From: an uncultured Campylobacter sp.
GTDB taxonomy: Bacteria; Campylobacterota; Campylobacteria; Campylobacterales; Campylobacteraceae
Length of the DNA: 22,465 bases
Direction: 5' to 3'
Assembly (NCBI GenBank): GCA_900539255.1
Contig: UQBJ01000031.1
Span: 1-22,465 of the forward strand
Shown here: positions 15,407 to 22,462 of the stretch, piece after piece
Layout of the letters: the number at the start of each line of letters is the position of its first letter
Numbering within the stretch: the first letter of the stretch is position 1
Translations under genes and position numbers: made by a program
Notes under the pieces: model-generated
What the model saw: only the letters and a program-made list of their open reading frames with translations
What the model was told of the DNA's origin: nothing
Database searches by the model: none

Positions 15407-16209
15407 CTTTTTACCTTAAACATTACTGAATTCACGCACAAAAGTGAGCTGGCAAGAGTGATGAGAAAAATCACGCCCAAATGCAAGAAAAAATTCATCT
15501 CAGGCAGCGAAACGCCCGCAAAGGCTAGGCTTTTTTGCACGAAAGAAAGGGAAAAAATTTGCGTGAAAAACACAAGCAAAATCACAAAGGCGATAAAACA
15601 ATCCACAAGCACGATTTTATAGAGCATAAAGGCACGAAACCAAAAGGGCGCACCGAAAAAACAAAGGATTTGCACCCGTTCAGTATGCTCAAAAAGCCAA
15701 ATTCTCATTTGTTTAAAGAAGAGCACGAAACTTAAAAGCAAGATGATAAACAAAAAGAACCAAAAGGCGAATTTCACAAGGGTAAGCAGGGTATAAACTT
15801 GGTCGTAGGTTTTCACAAAAACCTCCACTTTGCTTATGTCTTTTATCTTTAAAAGTCTAGTTTTAATGCTTTCTAGCTCGTCTTGGCTTGGAAAATGCGT
15901 GAGTTTTATGGTGTAAAATTTTGGCAGGCTTTTTTCTAGCGCGGCAAGGTTGTTTGCGGAGATATTATCTTTAAGCCTTGCGATGAATTCTTTAACTTCT
16001 ATGCTTTTAACAGAACTAATGCCCGAAATTTGAGCCTTTATGCTGTTTTCATCAAGCTTGCTTTTGCTGGCGATAATAATGCTGTAATTTTCATTTAAAA
16101 GCCCTTCATAATGCCTAACCGTCTGGCTTATGATGAGTAAAAATTCAAAGGCAAACATTATAAAAAGCAAGGGCAGTATGAGCGAAAGATGAATTCTAAG
16201 GGCTTTCAT
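15403..16209 (-). CDS. ftsX: Cell-division protein FtsX (permease-like)
   Basis: FtsX is the membrane partner of the ATPase FtsE. The complex acts at the division site and transmits ATP-driven movement to peptidoglycan hydrolase activators in the periplasm. The 268-residue product has the FtsX topology: one N-terminal membrane segment (about 8-30), a periplasmic domain of about 110 residues, then three membrane segments (about 143-165, 190-215 and 240-260). The ATG at 16209 has AAGG about 7 nt upstream. Its end overlaps the LytM-like gene by 4 nt. A 96-nt gap without visible features separates it from ftsE, where many bacteria have the two genes touching. Confidence 0.9.
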   Translation of the reverse strand: MKALRIHLSLILPLLFIMFAFEFLLIISQTVRHYEGLLNENYSIIIASKSKLDENSIKAQISGISSVKSIEVKEFIARLKDNISANNLAALEKSLPKFYTIKLTHFPSQDELESIKTRLLKIKDISKVEVFVKTYDQVYTLLTLVKFAFWFFLFIILLLSFVLFFKQMRIWLFEHTERVQILCFFGAPFWFRAFMLYKIVLVDCFIAFVILLVFFTQIFSLSFVQKSLAFAGVSLPEMNFFLHLGVIFLITLASSLLCVNSVMFKVKR

Positions 16210-16305
16210 TGCATTGCCTTTGTGTTTTGGTGCTGTAAAAAGGCTTTTGTGGCAAGGGCTTTTGTAAATTTGCCCGAAAAATTCAGCCTTTTTAGCCTTG
16301 TACTT

Positions 16306-17001
16306 TTAATACGAAATTTCATTCATTTGTCCGTTTTCTATATTAAAACGCCTATAATCAAGGCGCAAATTCGTAGGAATTCTGTGCGTAACCACGACAA
16401 CGCAGGTTTTTAAAATCTCCCTTGCGGATTTAAGCAGCGTCCAAATAATGTCTGAGGAATACTCGTCCAAATTTCCCGTAGGCTCATCGCACAAAAGCAG
16501 CTTTGGGTTGTGCGCCAAAGCCCTTGCCATCGCCACTCGCTGCTGCTCGCCGCCTGAAAGCTGGTCTGGCTTATACTCAGCCTTAAAATGCAGCTCAATA
16601 TGCTTTAAAAGTTTGTGCGCTTGGTTCTCGCAAACCCTTTTTGGATAGCCTTTTATCATCAAGGGCAGCATAATGTTTTTTTTGATATTATACTCTTTGA
16701 TGAGCTTGTAATCCTGAAAGATAATGCCGATTTGCTGGCGCAAGCGCAAAAGCTCGGCATTTGAAATCCCTTTTAAAGCACTGCCACACACTTCAAGTTT
16801 GCCTACTCGTGGCTCTAACTCCCCATAAAAGCTCTTTAAAAGCGTGGATTTACCGCTACCGCTTTTGCCTGTGATGAAAACAAAATCATCGCTTGTGAGT
16901 GTGAAATTCGCCTTGTTGATGATGAATTTGTGGTATTCATCATACTCATCATAGCCGAGTGATAGATTTTGCGCCCTAATCAAAACAGAACTTTCCGCCA
17001 T
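16306..17001 (-). CDS. ftsE: Cell-division ATP-binding protein FtsE
   Basis: FtsE is the ABC-type ATPase that drives FtsX. The 231-residue protein contains Walker A GKSGSGKST (45-53), the Q-loop in IIFQD, signature LSGGEQQRVAMARAL (148-162), Walker B LLLCDEP (168-174) and the H-loop VVTH. The start is placed at the ATG at 17001, which has AGGA about 7 nt upstream; the frame extends to a TTG at 17019 without better signals. It follows trmB after 56 nt, with a promoter-like sequence in the gap. Confidence 0.93.
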   Translation of the reverse strand: MAESSVLIRAQNLSLGYDEYDEYHKFIINKANFTLTSDDFVFITGKSGSGKSTLLKSFYGELEPRVGKLEVCGSALKGISNAELLRLRQQIGIIFQDYKLIKEYNIKKNIMLPLMIKGYPKRVCENQAHKLLKHIELHFKAEYKPDQLSGGEQQRVAMARALAHNPKLLLCDEPTGNLDEYSSDIIWTLLKSAREILKTCVVVVTHRIPTNLRLDYRRFNIENGQMNEISY

Positions 17002-17025
17002 TTTCTTTCCTAAAAACAATGTCTC

Positions 17026-17053
17026 ATTTTACACTAAAATGTCAAACTATCAA
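17026..17053 (-). promoter_or_regulatory. Candidate promoter for ftsE
   Basis: On the - strand TTGATA (17053-17048), a 16-nt spacer and TAAAAT (17031-17026) form a sigma70-like promoter between the trmB stop and the ftsE start. A start near 17019 would leave a leader of about 18 nt holding the AGGA ribosome site. It would let the division module ftsE-ftsX-LytM be expressed apart from the upstream genes. Confidence 0.4.
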
Positions 17054-17057
17054 TAAA

Positions 17058-18374
17058 CTAGCGCAAAAATTCGCTTAATTTTTCCAAAGCCTTGTGATTT
17101 TCTTTCGTGGCAAAGGGGGCTTGAAACAAAAATTTCGTCTCATCGCCCAAAAACAAAAAGCTGTGCTGTGGCTTGTCAAACGCCCCAAAGGCAAGTTTTA
17201 CAAGCAAATTTTCCTTGCTGATAAAATACACGCTTTCAAGGCGGAGAAAAAAATCATCACCCTTAAAATGAAAGGCGTTTTGGCTGAATTTTTCATAAAT
17301 TTGGGCAAGTTTTTTTGGCGAAAAATTTAAATTTTTTGGATAAAGGCTTGAATTTTTGACGATGAAATGTGAATTTTTATCTTTTGAATTTGTTTTTTGA
17401 GTGTTTAAATTTGTGGCTTTTAAATTTAAATTTTCATCTTGCAAATGTGCCTTTTCAAAGCCTAAATTTTCGTCATTTAAAGGCAGTTTTGCGGGGTTTA
17501 AATTTGAGCTTTTTTCACATACGGCGCGCAAATCATAAATGTCTTTGTTTTGCTTTTTCCAGCGGGTTTCGTATTTGCTTGAAATGTCTAAATTTTCGTT
17601 TTTTGCAAGCTGAATTTTTACATTTTCAAAGCTAGAAAAAATGCTCTTGCCAAGCTCAAAATACTCAGCACTATCAGTCCTTAACTCAAAGCAGCCCTTT
17701 GCTTTAAGCACGCGCAAACACTGCACCGCAAAGTTTTTACTCAGCACCTTGCGCCCTGCTTGCTTGTCCCAAGGCACAGGAAAATGCAAAAAAATCTTTG
17801 TCAAAACGCTTGTCGGCAAGACATTTAAAAGCAGCCTTGCATCACTTTTTACCAAAAAGACATTGTTTAAACGCTCTTTTTGCGCCAGCTTTGCTACCTG
17901 CTCGATAGCTGGTGCGTAAATTTCTACGCCGATGATGAGTGTGTCGGGGTTTGCCCTAGCTTGCCACAGCAAATGTCTGCCCGAGCCAAAGCCTATTTCT
18001 AAAAAAACCTTGTCAAAGTCCTTAAATTGAGCACACAAAGTGCTAATATCATTTTGTATATAAGCACTTTGAGCAAGCAAACGCGTGTGCTTTAAGGCAA
18101 AAGCCTCGTTTAAAATTTCATCACAAAAATTTTCTTTAAACACAAGCAAAGCCTTTTGCAAAAGCCCTATTTGCTCGGGCTTTGAAAGCTTTTCGCCCTT
18201 GATGATGAACTCATTTTTGGCATTTTGCCCCACTTGCACGAAAAACGCACCTTGCTCAACTGCCGTGTAAATAAGCCTTGTGCGCTCATTTTGCGCTAAC
18301 CACTCAAAGCAAACGCCCTCTTTTTCAAAGGGCAAGCTTATTTCTCTAACGCTTTTGCATTTAAAATTTGGCAT
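17058..18374 (-). CDS. trmB: tRNA (guanine-N7)-methyltransferase with Asn-rich insert
   Basis: TrmB methylates N7 of guanine 46 in the variable loop of tRNAs, using SAM. The 438-residue protein has an N-terminal extension of about 120 residues, the SAM motif LEIGFGSGRHLLW (125-137) and the motif HFPVPWDK (197-204) in place of the common FPDPWPK. RWKKQNKDIYDLR (271-283) follows, and then a C-terminal extension. Residues about 286-350 are low complexity, rich in Asn, Leu and Lys, with recurring NLN. The C. jejuni homologue is, as I remember it, around 390 residues, so this insert may explain the extra length. The start overlaps the flpA stop by one base (TAATG). Confidence 0.92.
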   Translation of the reverse strand: MPNFKCKSVREISLPFEKEGVCFEWLAQNERTRLIYTAVEQGAFFVQVGQNAKNEFIIKGEKLSKPEQIGLLQKALLVFKENFCDEILNEAFALKHTRLLAQSAYIQNDISTLCAQFKDFDKVFLEIGFGSGRHLLWQARANPDTLIIGVEIYAPAIEQVAKLAQKERLNNVFLVKSDARLLLNVLPTSVLTKIFLHFPVPWDKQAGRKVLSKNFAVQCLRVLKAKGCFELRTDSAEYFELGKSIFSSFENVKIQLAKNENLDISSKYETRWKKQNKDIYDLRAVCEKSSNLNPAKLPLNDENLGFEKAHLQDENLNLKATNLNTQKTNSKDKNSHFIVKNSSLYPKNLNFSPKKLAQIYEKFSQNAFHFKGDDFFLRLESVYFISKENLLVKLAFGAFDKPQHSFLFLGDETKFLFQAPFATKENHKALEKLSEFLR

Positions 18375-19588
18375 TATCTGCCTAAATTTACTTTATTTGA
18401 CGGCTTTGATTCTAAATCATTGCTATCTACGGCTATGACTTCGTAGCTGTATTTTTGCCCCATCACAGCGGAGTTATCCTTGTAGCTAAACCCTTTAATC
18501 TCCCTAAACACCACATCTCCACTACCGCCATAGCGTTTGATGATGAATTTTACGGCTCTTGTATCGTTGCTTTTCCAGCTAAGCTCCACGCCCTCTTCTG
18601 AAAAGAGTGAATTAGTGATGGTAGGGGCTTTTGGAGCTTCAAGCGTCTTGCCAAGCACGGCTGTATCTTGCATCAAGCTCTCTAAGCCGTCCTTATCCAC
18701 GGCGGTGATTTTGTAGTATTTGCTTTCCCCAGCTTCGTTGATGATATCTTCGTAGCGGTTGTTTCGCACCTTAGCTAAAAGCGTGAAAGGCAAGAGCTTT
18801 GAGATACTTGAATACACTCTATAATGTGAAAAATCTTTGAATTCTCGCTTTTCCCACGACAAAACTATCTTTCTAGCGACATCTGTCGTGGCGTTTATGT
18901 ATTCTACCTTCGGCGGCAAGGCTTTTGTCGTAGCATAAAGTATCTGACTTGGCTGAGACTGCACGCCGTCAAAGGTTTTAGCACTCACTCTATACTGAAA
19001 AATTTGGTTTGGCTTTAAGTTGTCGTCTATATACTCGGCATTTAAACGATTTTTCACCTCCGCAAGCACCTTAAATTTGCCATCTTCTTTTGCCCGCTCC
19101 ACTACATAAGAGCTTACACGCACATCAGGGTGCGGACGCCAGATGAGTTTGATTTTGTTTGGCAGCCCCTTAATGCTCTCCACAAAAGGCATAGCAGCGA
19201 TTCGTTCGCTCGTTTTTGCCTCTATCGTTACGCCCTTTGCCGAGATATAGCCAGAGTCGTTAAAGGTTTTCATCGTATAAAAATACTTCGTATTTGGCTG
19301 CAAGTCCTTATCCACAAAATGCGTTTGGAATTTATCATCGATAGTAGCGATATGCTTCATCTCAGGCTCGCCCTCGTTGCCACGATAAAGATAAAAGCCA
19401 TCGATATTGTAGCTTGCCTTGCTCTCCCACTCAAAGGCAATGCTCGTCATATCGCTCATATACTGCAACTTCTCAACGCGTGGCAAAAATTCACTCACTT
19501 GCAGCTGTTTGTTGCTAAAAGTGCCACTACAAGCACTCAACACAAGCAGCAAAAGCGCGTTGCAAATCATCAAAAGAAAGTTTTTCAT
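18374..19588 (-). CDS. flpA: Fibronectin type III lipoprotein, FlpA-like adhesin
   Basis: This is a surface lipoprotein of 404 residues. The signal peptide ends in the lipobox LSAC, with the lipidated cysteine at C20. Several fibronectin type III domains follow (about 35-126, 133-228, 232-320 and 322-403). C. jejuni FlpA (Cj1279c) binds host fibronectin, and a nine-residue segment, W150 to V158, has been reported as the binding motif (WRPHPDFRV). Here residues 150-158 read WRPHPDVRV, one substitution at the same position, so orthology is strong. The start at ATG 19588 is preceded by GGAGA; an in-frame start at 19606 is weaker. The first 62 nt lie inside the end of rluD. Confidence 0.93.
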   Translation of the reverse strand: MKNFLLMICNALLLLVLSACSGTFSNKQLQVSEFLPRVEKLQYMSDMTSIAFEWESKASYNIDGFYLYRGNEGEPEMKHIATIDDKFQTHFVDKDLQPNTKYFYTMKTFNDSGYISAKGVTIEAKTSERIAAMPFVESIKGLPNKIKLIWRPHPDVRVSSYVVERAKEDGKFKVLAEVKNRLNAEYIDDNLKPNQIFQYRVSAKTFDGVQSQPSQILYATTKALPPKVEYINATTDVARKIVLSWEKREFKDFSHYRVYSSISKLLPFTLLAKVRNNRYEDIINEAGESKYYKITAVDKDGLESLMQDTAVLGKTLEAPKAPTITNSLFSEEGVELSWKSNDTRAVKFIIKRYGGSGDVVFREIKGFSYKDNSAVMGQKYSYEVIAVDSNDLESKPSNKVNLGR

Positions 19589-20522
19589 CAAGTTCTCCCT
19601 TGTCAAAATCTTTTAAAAGCTCCATAAAATCATCATAAAGCGGGGCTTTGATGATGAGTTTTTGCTCATTTCTTGGATGCTTAAAGTGCAAAAAATAAGA
19701 ATGCAGCATCACCCTTTCATAATCCTTGCCCTTATATCCATAAAGCACATCGCCTAAAATGTGGCGATTTAGGCTTTCTAAATGCGCTCTTATTTGGTGC
19801 GTGCGCCCTGTGAAAAGTTTAGCGGCGATTAAATTCGCCCTGTTTTGGCTATTTTGGGCTAAATTTTTGCCACAAAGCACATTGATAAAGGCACTTTTTG
19901 CTTCCTTTGCGCCCCGCACACCAGCACTTACTGCTAGCTTTTTAAGGCGGTTTTTGGGCGAGCGAATGAGCGCTTTTTCAACAAGCATTGTATCATTTTT
20001 AAGTGGCAAATTCGTTAAGGCAAGATAAAATCGTCCCAAAGTTTTATCCAAAAGCTGACTAGCAAGTCTTTCGTGGGTAAAGTTGTTTTTAGCGATGATG
20101 AGCGCGCCGCTTGTGCCTTTATCAAGCCTATGCACAAGCCCAGCACGCACCTGCCCGCCAAGCGTTGAAAGCGCATAACCCTTTGCCAAAAGCCAATCCA
20201 CCAGCGTGGCTTCTTTAACACTTGGCGCACTATGCACCACAACACCAGCAGGCTTACTGATGACAAGCAAATCCTCATCTTCATAAAGCACGCTTATGTT
20301 GAAATTCGCGCTGTATTTTGGAGTGATATTTTGTGGGGGGAATTTAAGGATTTCAAGCTCATCGCCGATTTTAAGTTTGACTGCGCTTTTTTCGCAAATT
20401 TTGCCATTTATCATAAGCCCTTTGTTTTTGATAAGCTGTGTTACTTGTGCGCGGGACTTTTGCAAGGCTTTTGCCACAAACAAATCAACCCTTAAAGCCT
20501 CATCTACCTTAAATTTTTGCAT
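19527..20522 (-). CDS. rluD: Ribosomal large-subunit pseudouridine synthase, RluD type
   Basis: RluA/RluD-family enzymes convert uridines to pseudouridine in 23S rRNA or tRNA. The 331-residue protein has an N-terminal S4 RNA-binding domain (about 1-60) and the catalytic motif HRLDKGTSGALI with D134 as nucleophile. TGRTHQIRAHL and GDVLYG follow. The exact target uridines cannot be read from the sequence. It is the first gene of the 13-gene - strand run. The ATG at 20522 has AAAGGA upstream and an extended -10 box at 20542-20547. Its last 20 codons overlap the start of flpA by 62 nt, an unusually long overlap. Confidence 0.92.
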   Translation of the reverse strand: MQKFKVDEALRVDLFVAKALQKSRAQVTQLIKNKGLMINGKICEKSAVKLKIGDELEILKFPPQNITPKYSANFNISVLYEDEDLLVISKPAGVVVHSAPSVKEATLVDWLLAKGYALSTLGGQVRAGLVHRLDKGTSGALIIAKNNFTHERLASQLLDKTLGRFYLALTNLPLKNDTMLVEKALIRSPKNRLKKLAVSAGVRGAKEAKSAFINVLCGKNLAQNSQNRANLIAAKLFTGRTHQIRAHLESLNRHILGDVLYGYKGKDYERVMLHSYFLHFKHPRNEQKLIIKAPLYDDFMELLKDFDKGELDEKLSFDDLQRAFAACVECL

Positions 20523-20541
20523 TCTTATCCTTTAAGATGAA

Positions 20542-20550
20542 ATTGTAGCA
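20542..20550 (-). promoter_or_regulatory. Candidate extended -10 promoter of rluD
   Basis: On the - strand this reads TGCTACAAT, a TGn extended -10 with hexamer TACAAT. A start near 20535 gives a leader of about 13 nt with the AAAGGA ribosome site. This is probably the main promoter for at least the first genes of the long - strand run. Confidence 0.5.
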
Positions 20551-20563
20551 TAAGATTTGCAAT

Positions 20564-20590
20564 GATAAAAACAAGGCTTTAAAAAGCCCT
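20564..20590 (-). terminator. Possible intrinsic terminator upstream of rluD
   Basis: GGCTTT (20575-20580) and AAAGCC (20583-20588) form a 6-bp stem. Read on the - strand, the stem is followed by TTGTTTTTATC. This would stop transcripts arriving from the repeat region before they enter rluD. The T run coincides with the expected -35 zone of the rluD promoter, so the match may be accidental. Confidence 0.3.
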
Positions 20591-20636
20591 GAAATGCTTG
20601 TTATACTGATGAATTTGTCATACTATCTTATTTGCT

Positions 20637-20667
20637 GTCATACTGAGCGCAGCGAAGTATCCATAAA
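20637..20667 (+). repeat. GTCATACTGA repeat, copy 1
   Basis: It starts GTCATACTGA and ends GAAGTATCCATAAA. The outer arms ATACT and AGTAT are complementary. The centre GCGCAGC gives a 2-bp inner stem. Confidence 0.8.
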
Positions 20668-20704
20668 CACAAAACGACGATTAAACAAAACAGCATAAGA
20701 CTTT

Positions 20705-20748
20705 GTCATACTGAACTTTGCGTAGCAAAGTGAAGTATCCATAAATTT
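20705..20748 (+). repeat. GTCATACTGA repeat, copy 2
   Basis: It has the same ends as copy 1, but the centre is ACTTTGCGTAGCAAAGT, a 6-bp perfect inner stem with loop CGTAG. Confidence 0.8.
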
Positions 20749-20820
20749 GGAGCGCAAATTCACACCTTTAAGGCGTGGATTTTTCGCCTTTTACAAAGGC
20801 TCAAAATGACAAAATCCGCC

Positions 20821-20930
20821 GTCATTGCGAGCGAGCTTTGCGAGCGTGGCAATCTATAAATTTAAACGCAAATTTACCTTTGGATTGCCACGAATTTGCA
20901 CGCTTTCGCTTTGCAAATTCTCGCAATGAC
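20821..20930. repeat. Inverted pair of GTCATTGCGA repeats
   Basis: GTCATTGCGAG (20821-20831) pairs with CTCGCAATGAC (20920-20930), and GTGGCAATC (20846-20854) pairs with GATTGCCAC (20883-20891). The whole 110 nt could fold into one long hairpin. The right copy carries its own inner stem, AATTTGCA (20893-20900) with TGCAAATT (20912-20919). Confidence 0.8.
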
Positions 20931-20939
20931 GAATTCCTT

Positions 20940-20980
20940 GTCATACTGAGGCGTTAGCCGAAGTATCCATAAATTTAAAG
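20940..20980 (+). repeat. GTCATACTGA repeat, copy 3
   Basis: The ends are as in copies 1 and 2; the centre GGCGTTAGCC is a 3-bp inner stem with loop GTTA. It is followed by AAATTTAAAG. Confidence 0.8.
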
Positions 20981-21016
20981 CGTGTCTTAAATTCTTTGGA
21001 TTTTTTGCTGCGGCTA

Positions 21017-21061
21017 CGCCTTGCAACCCGCTGGGTCGTTTTCTAATAAAAGCTCAAAATG
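21017..21061. repeat. Right copy of the left-end repeat module
   Basis: Bases 21017-21038 match 8-29 with one C/T difference. They are followed, at nearly the same distance, by AGCTCAAAATG, which corresponds to GGCTCAAAATG at 41-51. Confidence 0.8.
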
Positions 21062-21144
21062 TGAGTTGCGATGATGACAAGAATTTGTAAAACTTAAAAA
21101 AGCAAGTTTTAAATTTACAACAAAATTTAAACGCTTGACAAGGC

Positions 21145-21173
21145 TTGACACAGCAAGGCTAAATTGATAAAAT
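21145..21173 (+). promoter_or_regulatory. Strong sigma70-type promoter of the DUF2920 gene
   Basis: TTGACA (21145-21150), a 17-nt spacer and TAAAAT (21168-21173) match the vegetative consensus very well, with an unusually perfect -35 box for a Campylobacter. A second TTGACA at 21135-21140 lies 10 bp upstream as part of a direct repeat. A start near 21180 leaves a leader of about 14 nt with AAGGA at 21182-21186. Confidence 0.6.
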
Positions 21174-21193
21174 TCAAGCACAAGGACAAAACA

Positions 21194-22462
21194 ATGTATC
21201 AAAGCAAAAGCTACGAAATCACAAGCACCGATGATATAGAACTTGGCATAAAAAGGAAGTCAAAGCTCGAATTTAAAGTGAGCTTTGATGATACAAAGCC
21301 GATGAAAGCCTTGTTTGTCTTTATCAACGGCATTAGAAACGAGGACTATGCAGGCTATGAGGAGCATTTGGCTGAATTTGCGGTAAAAGAATTTGAAGTG
21401 GCAGTTTTGAGGGTGGATTATCACTGCATAGGCTTTCGCCCGCAAACGGGGGCGACTTATTATATGGACAAAAAGGACAAAAAAAATTTCGCTCATCAGG
21501 TTAAAAAACTTGAAGAAGTCTGCCGCACCAGCATAGGGCTGCCAGAGGATTTTTTTAGTGATGAAATCATCGGGCAAGAAAAAAGCTATGAGAATTTCAA
21601 CTCGCTCAACAACATAATCCAAGTGCTTAAAAATCAAGGCAGAGCAAACCCAAAGGCTAAAATTCCACTATCCATAAGTTTGCAGCCCACAAAAGATGAG
21701 TATAACAACTTTGGCATTATGCAAGCCCTTGACATAATCAACGCCATTTATTTTGTGCGTAAAAATAGTGCTGAATTTAAGCTTAGCAAAACGCCCAAAA
21801 CCTTGCTCTTTGGCACTTCGCACGGAGGCTATCTTGGCTTTTTGTGCGCTAAATTTGCCCCGTGGCTCATAGACGCAGTAGTGGAAAATTCAGGCTATGT
21901 GGTAGTGCCGCTTCGTTTTTATAGCGTAGGCAAGGACATTGATTTTGTTCAATTCTGTGAAGTGGGGGATGTGTCTGAAAATATCACTCTTTGCACCTTT
22001 ACCAAAACTCATTTCACCGCTAACACAAACTCGCCAAATTTTCTTTGCAAGGCTAGGCTTGACATTAGAAATCCCCTAAACGAAAGCCAGCTTAAAACGC
22101 AAGCAAAGCACCAAAACAAGCCTATTTTTGTGTCTTATCACAGCGTGCGTGATGAGTTAGATAGCGCCCAAAATAAAGAAAAATTCTTTGAAATCCTGCA
22201 AAATTCAGGCTTTGAGGCGAGTTTGCGTGTGGTAAAAGATGAAAGCGAAATTGATGGTAAATTCATCAAAAATTTAGAACACGGAATGGGAATGTCGATG
22301 AAAAGTCTCATCAAAAAAGAGCTGCCGCCCTTGCTTGCTACGCACTTTACGCACGAAAAGGACGAAAAACGCGAAATCACTTACAAAAGCGAGAATTTAG
22401 AGTATAAATTCAAAGAAAAAGCTAGGGGGGGGGGCATTGAGCTTTTTGTAAGAAAGATTTAA
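21194..22462 (+). CDS. DUF2920-family protein, phase-variable candidate
   Basis: This 422-residue protein resembles the DUF2920 or 617 family of Campylobacter, whose members often carry G tracts and are counted among contingency genes. It looks like an alpha/beta hydrolase: FVFINGIRNEDYAGY near the N terminus, a nucleophile elbow GTSHGG with S209, and a histidine-bearing LEHGMGMSM near the C terminus. No signal peptide or membrane segment is seen. The ATG at 21194 has AAGGA 7 nt upstream; the frame extends to a TTG at 21164 that lies upstream of the predicted transcript start. A G10 tract falls at the RGGG codons 411-414, and only eight residues follow it. In the sequenced state the gene is intact. 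The substrate is unknown; some relatives lie near flagellar glycosylation genes, but no such context exists here. Confidence 0.87.
   Translation: MYQSKSYEITSTDDIELGIKRKSKLEFKVSFDDTKPMKALFVFINGIRNEDYAGYEEHLAEFAVKEFEVAVLRVDYHCIGFRPQTGATYYMDKKDKKNFAHQVKKLEEVCRTSIGLPEDFFSDEIIGQEKSYENFNSLNNIIQVLKNQGRANPKAKIPLSISLQPTKDEYNNFGIMQALDIINAIYFVRKNSAEFKLSKTPKTLLFGTSHGGYLGFLCAKFAPWLIDAVVENSGYVVVPLRFYSVGKDIDFVQFCEVGDVSENITLCTFTKTHFTANTNSPNFLCKARLDIRNPLNESQLKTQAKHQNKPIFVSYHSVRDELDSAQNKEKFFEILQNSGFEASLRVVKDESEIDGKFIKNLEHGMGMSMKSLIKKELPPLLATHFTHEKDEKREITYKSENLEYKFKEKARGGGIELFVRKI
22425..22434 (+). repeat. G10 homopolymer tract in the DUF2920 gene
   Basis: Ten G residues lie in the coding strand just before the stop at 22460-22462. 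G tracts of 8 or more are the classical phase-variable switches of Campylobacter. Confidence 0.95.

Larger units (their letters stand above)
20591..21133. other. Repeat-packed divergent intergenic region
   Basis: Between divergent rluD and the DUF2920 gene lie at least seven repeat modules and no gene. There are GTCATACTGA elements at 20637-20667, 20705-20748 and 20940-20980, and a hairpin module at 20786-20810. A GTCATTGCGA element at 20821-20854 has an inverted mate at 20882-20930. The right copy of the 22-nt module seen at the window start is at 21017-21038. Short open frames here translate repeat sequence only. Confidence 0.8.

Noticed and set aside
20335..20340. G6 run inside rluD (C6 in the coding strand)
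   Set aside because: It is too short to be an efficient slippage tract and encodes an ordinary FPPQ segment.
20775..20957. 60-codon open frame in the divergent intergenic region
   Set aside because: It is made entirely of palindromic repeat modules and has no ribosome site.
20637..20980. CRISPR array
   Set aside because: Copies are few, differ in length and centre, occur in both orientations and are unevenly spaced. No cas gene is near.
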